A DNA stretch of 64,000 bases from Eucalyptus grandis. Its lineage: Eukaryota > Streptophyta > Magnoliopsida > Myrtales > Myrtaceae. A model generated the notes under the pieces. It worked only from the letters and a program-made list of their open reading frames with translations. It had not been told where the DNA came from and made no database searches. The translations under genes were made by a program, and so were the position numbers. This document shows, piece after piece, positions 48,657 through 57,870 of the stretch (positions within the stretch are counted from its first letter, which is position 1; the number at the start of each line of letters is the position of its first letter). Location: positions 41,014,072 to 41,078,071 of the forward strand of contig NC_052614.1 in assembly GCF_016545825.1 (NCBI RefSeq), given 5' to 3'.

Positions 48657-49171
48657 TATTGCATTAATATGTTTGTTTATTTAATTAAACATAAACTAAG
48701 ACTAAAATACATTCTAAAAGCTATATAGTGTTGTAAAAGGCCACAACTTCCCTAGGACTGGAAGAGCAAGTTTTCCGGCTCCCAAACAATAGTTACGTGA
48801 TCATTAGCATACCATTACTCTTCAAAACGTGACAAGACCGTCTTGCTCACTATCTATATCATGATGAGCTTGTAATTAGCGTAGGTGTCACGTGACATGG
48901 TGGGAATGTTTTCTTACTTATTGGCTTATTAAGAACTTGGCCGTGTCAACATGTGAAGTGGAATTACTACTACGATAATCCGTCTAAAGGAGGGGAAAGA
49001 ACTAGAAGTAACAAAGACCACAAGTTCAAATAAAATCTGTTCGAAAATTCCACATGATTCCAAAACAACTAACGAAATGAAAACGAGAACGGCATCCGAT
49101 TATTCTACGAAAGTGTCATAAGAAACTCCTAGCGCCGTACCAGATCCTTCGTACTCACATATAGTGAATAC
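48657..49171. other. 3' flank of small-protein gene copy 1
   Basis: Colinear with 55570-56088 of unit B (ccacaacttccctaggactgg and ccaaacaatagttacgtgatca are shared). Probably 3'UTR and downstream sequence. Nothing else recognised. Confidence 0.5.
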
Positions 49172-49576
49172 TCAATACTTCTTCTGGGTCAGGCTTTTGT
49201 TGTTATAACCCTTGCCATTGCGCCCGCTGCCCTCGCCGTACGTGACGGTCCGGCGCCTCTCCTGGACCTGGTACTCGGAGTAGCCGCCCTTGTTCCCGAC
49301 CCTGACTGTGGTCGTCTCCTTGTGCTCGTCCTTGTACCCGACCCTCCCCGTGGACCTCTCCTTGAAGGTGTCGCCGCTGGAGGTGTGCTTGGTCGTCGTG
49401 CGCGCGTAGTCCCCGGTCTTCCTGTCCTGATGCCCAGCCCTCGAGGTCCACTCGTAGCTGCTCGCCGAACGCCCTCCGCTGATTGTCAGTTGCTTCGCGG
49501 ATTCGTTTATCGGCTCTGCCAGCGCGAACCCGGTCATGTGATACACCGGTCCCTCATCCTCTGAGTCTGAACTCAT
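49172..49576 (-). CDS. Small hydrophilic protein of unrecognised family, copy 1 (intact)
   Basis: 134 aa from ATG 49576 (MSSDSEDEGPVYHMTGF) to TGA 49172. Function unknown; I do not recognise the family. The N-terminus is acidic and Ser-rich. A conserved core follows: SYEW(T/S)SRAGHQD, TGDYAR.TTK.T.SSGDTFKERS, GRVGYKDEHKETTTVRVGN, KGGYSEYQVQ, then a basic tail ending LTQKKY. There is no signal peptide, membrane span or cysteine, and it is rich in T, G, R, K and S, so it is probably soluble and largely disordered. The CDS is markedly GC-rich against AT-rich surroundings. A 744-bp 5'UTR intron (50336-49593; donor acag|gtaagt, acceptor ttccttag) puts an upstream in-frame ATG (49621) inside the intron. 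A TATA box is at 50434-50427. Two relatives lie at 56089-56487 and 61792-62479. Confidence 0.75.
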   Translation of the reverse strand: MSSDSEDEGPVYHMTGFALAEPINESAKQLTISGGRSASSYEWTSRAGHQDRKTGDYARTTTKHTSSGDTFKERSTGRVGYKDEHKETTTVRVGNKGGYSEYQVQERRRTVTYGEGSGRNGKGYNNKSLTQKKY

Positions 49577-49904
49577 CCTATTATAACCAAAGCTAAGGAA
49601 ATAAAATTGAGGGAACGGCATTTCTTTTTATCAAGATCAAATTTAGATTTATAGCATGATGAAAAAATTCTAGTTCCCAAGAATTTTCCCACATGTTATC
49701 TATTCGACGGCGAACAATAATCCATATTTGATTAAGTAGATTAAATTTTCTATCAACTCAAAATTCACCCATTCTGGTTGCAGATTTTTCAGGTTAAAAG
49801 TACTCAATCCGTTAATGGTTGGATTGACTAAATAAAGCAAGATATGAATGATCCAACCAAAACAAGGGGATCCTTGTATCCCGCTACGCCGCTACATTAA
49901 AGGT

Positions 49905-50150
49905 CCGTTTATTCGAAAAAAAAATATTTCTTGAAAATTGTTTTTGAAACTTTCCAGTGTTCGGATGACGAAATACTAATTGTTCAATGGAAAACAAGTT
50001 TAGGAGGAGGAAAAAGACTTTTCAAAGGAAAACACTTTTCCTAAAATATGAAAAGAATGAAAACTAGAATGTTTTCTTTGCAAATGATTTCTATGAAAAA
50101 TAGTTCCTTTTATCATGAAGTTCTTGACCAGACAAATGCATCCTAAAATT
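49905..50150. mobile_element. AT-rich MITE-like element, family 1 copy c (in 5'UTR intron)
   Basis: aggtccgtttattcgaaaaa...gaaaattgtttttgaaactttccagtgttcggatgacgaaa, with an inverted-type right end (atgaaaaatagttccttttatcatgaagttcttgac). It lies inside the 5'UTR intron of gene copy 1. The matching element in the paralogue's intron (56738-56990) shows it was there before the segmental duplication. Confidence 0.55.
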
Positions 50151-50426
50151 GTCACGGGATTAACACCAACAAGCAAGCGCAGCCACACTAGTTCATCATC
50201 ATCCTCTAAAACAAACATCATAAGTCATCTGTTCAATCAATCACAATGAACGTATGCATAAAGAAGTGACAAAAAATAAAGTGATCATTGCTGTGCTAAA
50301 AAATCTCATTAAAAGCTGGGAACTAATGAAACTTACCTGTTCCCACGACTTGCCTCGCAAGAGAAAAGAAAATTGGCTTTAGGGTTTTGAGAGGAAATAG
50401 GAACCGCCGTGGCTGTGGAGTGACCA

Positions 50427-50434
50427 TTTTATAG
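50427..50434 (-). promoter_or_regulatory. TATA box of small-protein gene copy 1
   Basis: ctataaaa on the minus strand, about 90 bp upstream of the 5'UTR splice donor at 50337/50336. The transcription start should fall near 50400. The paralogue has its TATA box at the corresponding place (57292-57285). Confidence 0.6.
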
Positions 50435-51536
50435 GTGCGAGAGCATGCTTTTATTAGGCCAGAAAGTAGATAGATGAAATGAAAGTCATTTTGAATGAAG
50501 AGAAGGAATATTTTCTGAAGATTTTAGAGTTTTCAATTTTGCTGATATTTCGCAGATAACTTTATGTAACTGACAAAATCTGGGAAAATGAGGAAAAGAT
50601 TCAAAAGGAAGATAGGATGCGATTTCCGATGTTTCCATCCTCGACGTACATACCATTTTTATGTATCACAATTATTTTCACAGCTGTGTGTATCTTCAAA
50701 AATGAACGACTTTATTAAGAATTTAAGAAAACTACTAGAAATAAACAGGACTATGCGCACCTCATGCGACGGAATTTTTAGTAGTTTTAATAATTCTTTT
50801 TGAGACGTTGTGTAGAGTTCTACATTGCTAGGCTTGATTATTTGTCAACTAAGTTGTCAACACAATTTTTCACCCAAATTGTGAACCCTAAGATTCTCCT
50901 ATGCTAAGTGTCCATTTGATATATTTATATTGATTATTATCCTAGAGTGCAACAAAACCATCCAAGTAAGATATTCGAATCACCATAGGAAAGTAATTAT
51001 TAAAAGGTGATCCATTTTTAGAAGGCCCTAGAACACACTAGCCTACACATGCTTAACAATGAAGTATGCTTGATGGAGAAGGAAAGAGTTGGCATCTAAG
51101 TTGGCACTTGGTCGGCATATAAGAAGGAAAAAGAAGAGGTTGGACTCTTTCTATAGTTGGCGGCAACAATTTTCCAAGTCGGCAACAAGCAGGAGCTAGG
51201 GAACCTCTAGCTGTAACATACAAAGGACAGCTTGCAAGCTGAAATTTTAAAAGTTAAATATGTATTGTTTTCTGTCTAAGGCGGTCAAGAAAGAGGCGGT
51301 GTTTCTCTGCCTATAAATAGGACCAGTTGGACGTGTACTCTAAATTGTAGAAAAAACCATAAGGTCTCCTTCCTTTGTAATACCAACTACATAATAGAAG
51401 TCTTTCTTTTTTCACCCATATTCCCTTGCCGTAGCAGTCCACTCATATACATATTATTGCTGGTTCCTAGCCATATTTCGCGCGCACACACACATGCACA
51501 CTTGCACACAAACATGCTTCCGCAAAATTCCAATAG

Positions 51537-51548
51537 TGGTATCAAAGC
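51537..51548 (+). other. Primer-binding site (initiator tRNA-Met)
   Basis: tggtatcaaagc differs by one base from tggtatcagagc, the complement of the 3' end of plant initiator tRNA-Met used by most Copia elements. It follows the putative LTR end ...attccaatag. Confidence 0.8.
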
Positions 51549-51628
51549 TACGTCTTTGGTTGGTATCAAGCGTTTGTCTTAACCACCCATTCCTAAAATT
51601 ACCCATCCAAATTTCCAACAACTAAATC

Positions 51629-53220
51629 ATGGTCAATGCCACATCATCCTCATTTCCTATTCCTATCTTTGATGGGAATAACTATGATTACCGGAGCATC
51701 AAAGTGACCACATTCTTGATGGCCCAAGACTTATGGGACATTGTTGAAAAAGGTTACGACGCTCTGCAAGAAGGTATAAGTGTTCCGAAGGATCAACTAC
51801 AAACGGATGCAAGGGTACTATATTTATCAAGCACTCTCGAAAACAGTATTTTCGAGAATAATTTGAGTGAAAGCTGCGAAGAAGGCTTGGGAGGCATAAC
51901 AAGAAGAATTTCAAGGCACTCAACAGGCATGAACTATTCAACTTCAAACTTTGAGAAGAGAATTCAGAATTCTAAGATGAAAAATTATGAGACAATTCAA
52001 GAATACTATGAAAGATTGAAAGAACTAGTAAATCATATGAGATCTTATGGAGATGATATCACTAATCAGATCGTTGTTGAAAAAATATTGGTGACACTCA
52101 CTAGAAAATACAATTCTATGGTCACTACTATAGAATCATCTAAGGATTTAAAAACCCTATTAGTAAGTGAGCTAATTGGCTCTTTAGAAGCATATGAAAA
52201 AAGATTGCAAGTGTAGGATGAAGATACAATTGAAAGTGCTTTCAGTCAAAAATGAACATACGGTCTCATAATTCTAAAAGTAGTGGAAGAAGCTCATGGA
52301 AAAATAGAAGAGGAGAAACTAACAAAAAGAAAAATATCCACCCTATGGTACTTGCAAGAAAAATAATCATTTGGAGAAGGATTGTTGGTTTAGAAATAAA
52401 CCACAATGCGGCTCTTGTAAAAGATATGGCCATGTAGAAAAATTTTGTCACTCTAAAATAGATCGAGCGAATTTGTTGAAGAAAAAGGAAAAGAAAAGGA
52501 AGAAGAAAATTTAGATAATTTATTCTACACAGGCCAAGTGGAAAAAGATGAGAAGAATGATCCATGGTATATTGATAGTAGGCGTAGCAATCATATGACG
52601 GGAGATGAATCTATATTCACCGATATTGATACATCAATGAAAACACAAGTGAAATTGGGCAATGGTGCAATGGTTGATGTGAAAGGAAAGGGGACTATAG
52701 TAGTTGAAACCAAGAAAGGCCCATAATATATTCATAAAGTATATCCGGTTCTAGTCTTGCACAAAATCTACTTAGTGTGAGCCAAATGATTTAAAATGGG
52801 CATTCTTTATACTTTAAAGAAGATACCTACACCAACTATGATAAATATAAGAATCATGTTATTGCCTCTGAAGAATAAGTATTTTCCTATTCGATGGAAA
52901 TATGTCAAAATATAGCTATAAAAACTCAACTTGATGATTCATGACTATGTCATTGGAGATTTGGCCACCTCAACTTTTATGGGCTAAAAATTTTCCATCA
53001 AAAAAATATGATGAGATTTTCCAACAATCATAGAAATTTCAAATGTTTGTGAAGGCTATCTTCTTGGAAAACAACAAAGGAAGTCCTTTCTGTCTGGAGG
53101 TACATGGAGAGCAAAGAAGCCATTGGAACTTATCCATACGGGCATGTGTGGTCCGATGAGGATACCTACAACCAGCCAGAATAAATATTTCATCCTATTC
53201 ATTGACAGCCAGAATAAATA
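51629..53220 (+). pseudogene. Copia gag-protease remnant
   Basis: The first frame opens MVNATSSSFPIPIFDGNNYDY (start shown) and has the retrotransposon gag/UBN2 pattern: IFDGNNYDYRSI (normally F.G.NY..W), LWDIVEKGY, and KMKNYETIQEYYERLKELV. It stops at 52214 after EAYEKRLQV. Downstream in other frames come a knuckle (CGSCKRYGHVEKFC), then WYIDSRRSNHMTGD, which is the protease site with the usual D-S-G-C changed to D-S-R-R, and PLELIHTGMCGPM.IPT near 53110-53160. Frameshifts and the ruined catalytic site show it is inactive. Confidence 0.85.
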
Positions 53221-54219
53221 TTCCAAACAAAGATCAAACACATTCTTGCTATTTTCGTGCGATTGTTCATTGAACTCTCCTATTCTGATCAAGCAATAAA
53301 GATAAACTACATCCAAATATTTTTCACCATGTCCACGGGCCAGACTCAAGAATATTGTCTTATTGTACTCTTGCAACATATCAGTACATGATCTAAAGAT
53401 AAACCAATGTGCACTCGTCGATTTCGTGAAGCAGCAGGCTGGAATTCTGCACTTGCCAAGAGTCCTCTTTGGATATGAGTGTTTGCGTGTGCTTAACCCC
53501 GTTGAGCCACGTGGATTTCATTTCTATTAAAATCCACTAGGGATTACCGCCCCACATTGGGATCGTTAAAGAAATCAACCGCCAAGTAGTCCATGGAGCA
53601 CCATAATGATTAGATGTTCAGGAGCATAATTCAACTTCTCTAGGGGCAAAATCATGCCAATCGAGACTATAAAAGGTAGTTCATTTCTCATCCCAACATA
53701 TGTAAACCATTGCCAAACCCTTTGGGCCTTTACAATTTGCGTTCGTGCGTATTCATTTCTCAAACAAACCCTATCAAAGACCACCCCACACCGAGACATG
53801 TTTATCTCTTTTAATCTTTTTTGTGGATAAGCGAGCATTCATAATAATTTCAGTTTTGAAAATTGTTAGGACATGTGATTACCTTTAAAATGATAAATGG
53901 TAGTTTAGTTCTGCAATCACAAACACTATAGGTAAACCTTGCTAAACCAAATTGGACTTGTTGGTTCCATTTCTAATGACTCTTTATTATCTCCTTTACC
54001 AGGGTAAAGCAAGATGCATTCCCTTGAAGCTTTGCTTACTGTGTAGAATATTTAAATTTGAGAATCTCAAGATTAAGCGAAAATTTCTTAAGATGACGAA
54101 TGACATTTTCTTTCTTTACCTAAATACAATAGGTGACCTTAGTTGTGTGCCTTATTTGAGCCTGAGTGTTTCCTTTCTTTAGGAAAAGCCAAAATATAAC
54201 CAAGCATTAAAGGGATGAC

Positions 54220-54796
54220 AAGGCTGCGTTTGATGACGCTCCCAAAAACATATTTCTATTTGTTTTGTTCTTAAGAGTAGAAATAAAACAGAAACGCGTT
54301 TGGTAAGTTTTTTGTTCCTAGAAACAAATTTATTCTTGAGAACATATCTATAACAGAAACGTTAAAACCAAAAAAAAAAAAAAAAAAAAAAATCGCTTAT
54401 TATTCCCATAAACAATTCAAGGAGCAAGTTTTTTTTTCCCTTTATTTTCTTTCTTTTTCTTTTCCTCTCTTCTTAGGTCACCGGCCTTGGCCGACAACCG
54501 GCCAAACGAGGCTCGGCGAGGTCGCTGGCCACCAGCGAGGCCCGGGGGAGCCTCACTGGCTAGGTGAGGCCCCCCAAGCCTCGTTGTGGCTAGGCGAGGC
54601 CAGACCTTGCCCCCTCGCCCAAGTCTGGCGAGACTGAGCCTTGCCTCGCCACTATGACTAGGTGATGCCAACCCAACCACTGCGAAGTCGGTGTCACTTT
54701 GAGGCTTGACCTCACTTAGATCTAAGTGAGGACGAGCCTCGGCCTCGCAAAATCTAGGCGACGTCGCTATCTTACCAAGCATTAAAACGGATGACA
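54220..54796. mobile_element. GC-cored insert flanked by ~21-bp direct repeats
   Basis: Relative to unit A (45315-45345), unit B is interrupted here. accaagcattaaa..ggatgaca occurs at 54199-54220 and, with two changes, at 54774-54796. Inside are a MITE-like start (aggctgcgtttgatgacgct, then aaataaaacagaaacgcgtttggt), a 24-bp poly-A (about 54368-54391) and a GC-rich gcgaggc/gcctcg core (about 54480-54770) like those of the long-TIR elements. The 126-codon minus-strand frame is low-complexity core sequence and not a gene. Confidence 0.6.
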
Positions 54797-56088
54797 AGTC
54801 GTGAATTTTAATTTTGGCATGCTAATAAATTTATTATTATACAAACCAACAAGAAATACAAAAATTATTTCCCATAACAGAAATAAAAAAAAATGGATTT
54901 TGGGAAACTTAACCGGAATAAAATACATAATGGGATTTTGGCAACCGGAATAAAATAATTTCCAAGATTAACTTCCAGCCCTTATCCAAGGATACCAAAA
55001 ACTTACCAATTAGAACAATATTGAAAACCTATAGCAAAGAAATTTGACGTGGACCCCGTCCTTCCTCGTCCATTATAGCTTTTGTTCTTTATGTTGATAT
55101 TACGAATGCTAATGAATTGTGTTAATTTGAGTCTCTAACTTGCCCAAAACCCTATTTTGATGCTAATGGTTTTCGGGTGTTGATAGCAGGGTACTAAATT
55201 ATTTTGGTAATAATTGATTTTTGAGTTGATATATGTATTTATCCAGATTTTTAAAAAAAATGTAATTTTATTAAGTTCCAAGTACCCACTTTTATTTTTT
55301 ACTGAGATACCCTTTCAGAAACTCAACTTGAATATGGGACTGTAATTCAGAAGAAACCAGTTTCGAGTTCGAAATAGGATCAGTCCTCTCAAATCTACCT
55401 CATTACAATCTCTAACTAAAAGAAATTAGTAGAGATTGCCAGCATTTTATGCTAGCGGGCAATGAATAATTTAGTGACATAAGATGAGATGCATCATAGA
55501 AAATATCCTTAATCATAATTACATCACAAATTGTTAATTCTGATAAACTTTTTAAGTACATATATTGCATCAATATGTTTGTTTAATTAAGCAAAACTAA
55601 GACTAAAACGCATTCTAAAAGTTACAGTGTTGCAAAAGGCCACAACTTCCCTAGGACTGGAAGAGCAAGCCATCCGGTTCCCAAACAATAGTTACGTGAT
55701 CAATAGCATACCACCACTCTGCAAAACATGACAAAACCGTCTTGCTCGCTCTCTCACGTTGAGCTTGTAACTAGCGTCACATGACATGGTGGGACTACTT
55801 TCTTATTGGAGAACTCGGCCGTGTCAACATGTGAGGTGGAATCCTAGTTACTACTAGGATATAATCTGTCTAAAAGGAGGGGAAAGAACTATAAGTAATA
55901 AAGAGCGTAAGTTCATATAAAATCTGGCTCCAAAATTCAACATGAACCAGCCATTCCAAAACAACTCACGAAATGAAAACGAGAACAGCATCCGATTATT
56001 CTATGAAAATGTCATAAGAAACTCCTAGCTCGGTGCCAGATCCATCGTACTTACTCAGATACAGTGAATACTCAATACTTCTTTTGGG

Positions 56089-56487
56089 TCAGGCTGTTGC
56101 TGTTATAACCCTTGCCATTGCGCCCGCTGCCCTCGCCGTACGTGACGGTCCGGAGCCTCTCTGGACCTGGTACTCAGAGTAGCCACCCTTGTTCCCGACC
56201 CTGATGGTGGTCGTCTCCTTGTGCTCGTCCTTGTATCCGACCCTCCCTGTGGACCTCTCCTTGAAGGTGTCCCCGCTGGAGAAGGTCTGCTTGGTCGTCG
56301 CACGGGCGTAGTCCCCGGTCTGCTTGTCCTGATGCCCGGCCCTCGAGCTCCACTCGTAGCTGCTCGCCGAACGCCCTCCCCTCACCCCCACTTGCTTCGG
56401 GGATTCGACTACAGGCTGCACCAGCTCAAACCCGGTCATGTAATGCACCGGTACATCATTGCCTGATCCCTCTGCGTCTGAACTCAT
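56089..56487 (-). pseudogene. Small hydrophilic protein of unrecognised family, copy 2 (frameshifted)
   Basis: From ATG 56487 (MSSDAEGSGNDVPVHYMTGF, start shown) it matches copy 1 through SYEWSSRAGHQDKQTGDYAR, SSGDTFKERSTGRVGYKDEHK and KGGYSEYQVQ. There one C of copy 1's cctctcctgg is missing (56160/56161, plus strand reads cctctctgg). The frame changes to RGSGPSRTARAAG... and ends at TGA 56089, a few codons before the original stop position (56072-56074). Length (132 aa) is almost unchanged, so the product could still be made with a different tail. I class it as a probable pseudogene. A 5'UTR intron (57200-56504) and TATA box are kept, so transcription may continue. Confidence 0.7.
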
Positions 56488-56737
56488 CCTATAATTACCA
56501 AAGCTTAGAAAATTAAATTGATCGAAAGACATTTCCTTTTATCAAAAATCAAATTTATAGCATGATAAAAATTCCAGTAACCACGAATTTTTCTACACGT
56601 CACCTATTTAAAAGGGAATAATAATCCATATCATCAACTCCAAATACACCCATTCTGGATGCAGATTTTTCAGGTTAAAAGGACTTGATCCTCATATGAA
56701 TGATTCAACTAAAACAAGAGGCTCTCCATCTCCCACT

Positions 56738-56990
56738 GCATTAATGTGTTTGTTTGAAAGAAAATTGTTTTCGAAAAATTATTTTCTGACATTCCGGTGT
56801 TTTGATGATAAAAAATAATCGATCTATGAAAAAGTTTTCCATGGATTGAAAATAATAAGCTTTTCCAATATTCTAGTAAGAATGACAACACTATCCTAAA
56901 TTACCAAACCATTTTCCTTAAAAATGATTTTCATGAAAAATACTTTCCTTTATCATTAAATTCTTAATAAGAGAAGCACGCCCTAAGATT
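56738..56990. mobile_element. AT-rich MITE-like element, family 1 copy d (in 5'UTR intron)
   Basis: Counterpart of 49905-50150 in the paralogous intron: gaaaattgttttcgaaaaattattttctgacattccggtgttttgatgat and atgaaaaatactttcctttatcattaaattcttaa. Confidence 0.55.
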
Positions 56991-57284
56991 GAGTCACAAA
57001 AATCGAGTCACAGGATTGAGAAGTAAAACACAGCGACACCATTTCTTCATCCTCCTCTGAAAACATACATCATAAGTTATCTATTCAATCAATCGCAATG
57101 AATGTATACATAAAGAAGTTAAAATAAAAAAAAATAAAAAAATTGATCATTGTCGTGACTAAAAAATCTCAGAAGAGGCTGGGAATTAATGAAACTTTAC
57201 CTGTTCATGCGACTTGCCTCGCAAGAGAAAAGAACATTTAGCTTTAGGGTTTTGAGAGCAAATAGGAAGCGCCGTGGAGTGATC

Positions 57285-57292
57285 ATTATATA
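57285..57292 (-). promoter_or_regulatory. TATA box of small-protein gene copy 2
   Basis: tatataat on the minus strand within cttatataatgatcactcc, at the place corresponding to the copy 1 TATA box. The shared sequence downstream (ctcaaaaccctaaagc, cttgcgaggcaagtcg) leads to the donor atgaacag|gtaaag at 57201/57200. Confidence 0.6.
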
Positions 57293-57870
57293 AGTGCGTG
57301 ATCATGCTTTTATTAGGTCAGAAAGTGGGTAGATGAAAGGAAAGTCATTTTGAATGGAGAGGAATATTTTCTGAAGATTCTAGAGTTTTCAATTTCACTA
57401 ATATTTGGCACAAAACCTTGGAAAATGAGGAAAAGATTCAAAACGGAGATAGGGTGAGATTCGCGATGCTTTCACCCTCGACATGCATGCCATTTTTATG
57501 TATCACAAATATTTTCACAGCTATGTGGATCTTGGAAAATGAGCAACTTTATTAAGAATTTAAAAAAACTACAAGAACCAAACCCAAACGACTACACGCA
57601 CCTCGTGCAAGGGAATTTTGAATAGTTTTATTAATAATTCTTTTTGAGAAGTCGGGTGAGTTCTTCGTCACCTAATTAATGCGAGGCTAACCTTCGGTTT
57701 TTCTCTATGGTAAAACCTCTAACTGCATGGTTACTCGCTACAGACTTGGTTATTTGACAACTAAGATGCTCACAAATTATGAATAAGTGTCTGCAATATT
57801 TATTACGATCTTGAAATGTAACTTAACCATCCAACTAAGATAAGCGAATCACAACACGGAAGTAACATAA

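Larger units (their letters stand above)
44885..51000. repeat. Segmental duplication, unit A
   Basis: Colinear with unit B (53764-57870). It starts ttatcaaaggccaccccacac and ends near aagatattcgaatcaccata. Identity looks like 85-90% over shared parts. Unit A is longer because it carries a hAT-type element (45804-47296) and a solo LTR (47714-48651) that unit B lacks. Unit B has its own extra insert at 54220-54796. Each unit contains one copy of the small GC-rich gene family. Confidence 0.88.
51000..53400 (+). mobile_element. Degenerate Ty1/Copia retrotransposon, 5' part only
   Basis: Order: LTR-like region with a TATA-type ctataaatagg (51311-51321), a primer-binding site (51537-51548), a gag frame (51629-52214), CCHC knuckles (about 52330-52450), a protease remnant (about 52560-52600) and a pre-integrase-like piece (about 53090-53200). 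Integrase core, reverse transcriptase and 3' LTR are missing. The exact left LTR border and target-site duplication could not be set. It sits between duplication units A and B. 53400-53763 is unassigned, possibly debris of another element. Confidence 0.8.
53764..57870. repeat. Segmental duplication, unit B
   Basis: Paralogous to unit A (44885-51000), direct orientation, about 8.9 kb downstream of it. Landmarks in order: ccaccccacaccgagacatg, ccaaattggacttgttggt, aaatataaccaagcattaaa, the small-protein gene with its 5'UTR intron, and aagcgaatcacaacac. Lacks the hAT element and solo LTR of unit A. Confidence 0.88.

Noticed and set aside
49577..49621. Upstream in-frame ATG giving a 149-aa form of copy 1
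   Set aside because: The extension lies on the intron side of a good 3' splice site (ttccttag at 49600-49593) conserved in copy 2, so the ATG at 49576 is preferred.
54417..54797. 126-codon minus-strand ORF
   Set aside because: Lies across the GC-rich core and one flanking repeat of an insert; repetitive composition and no domain.
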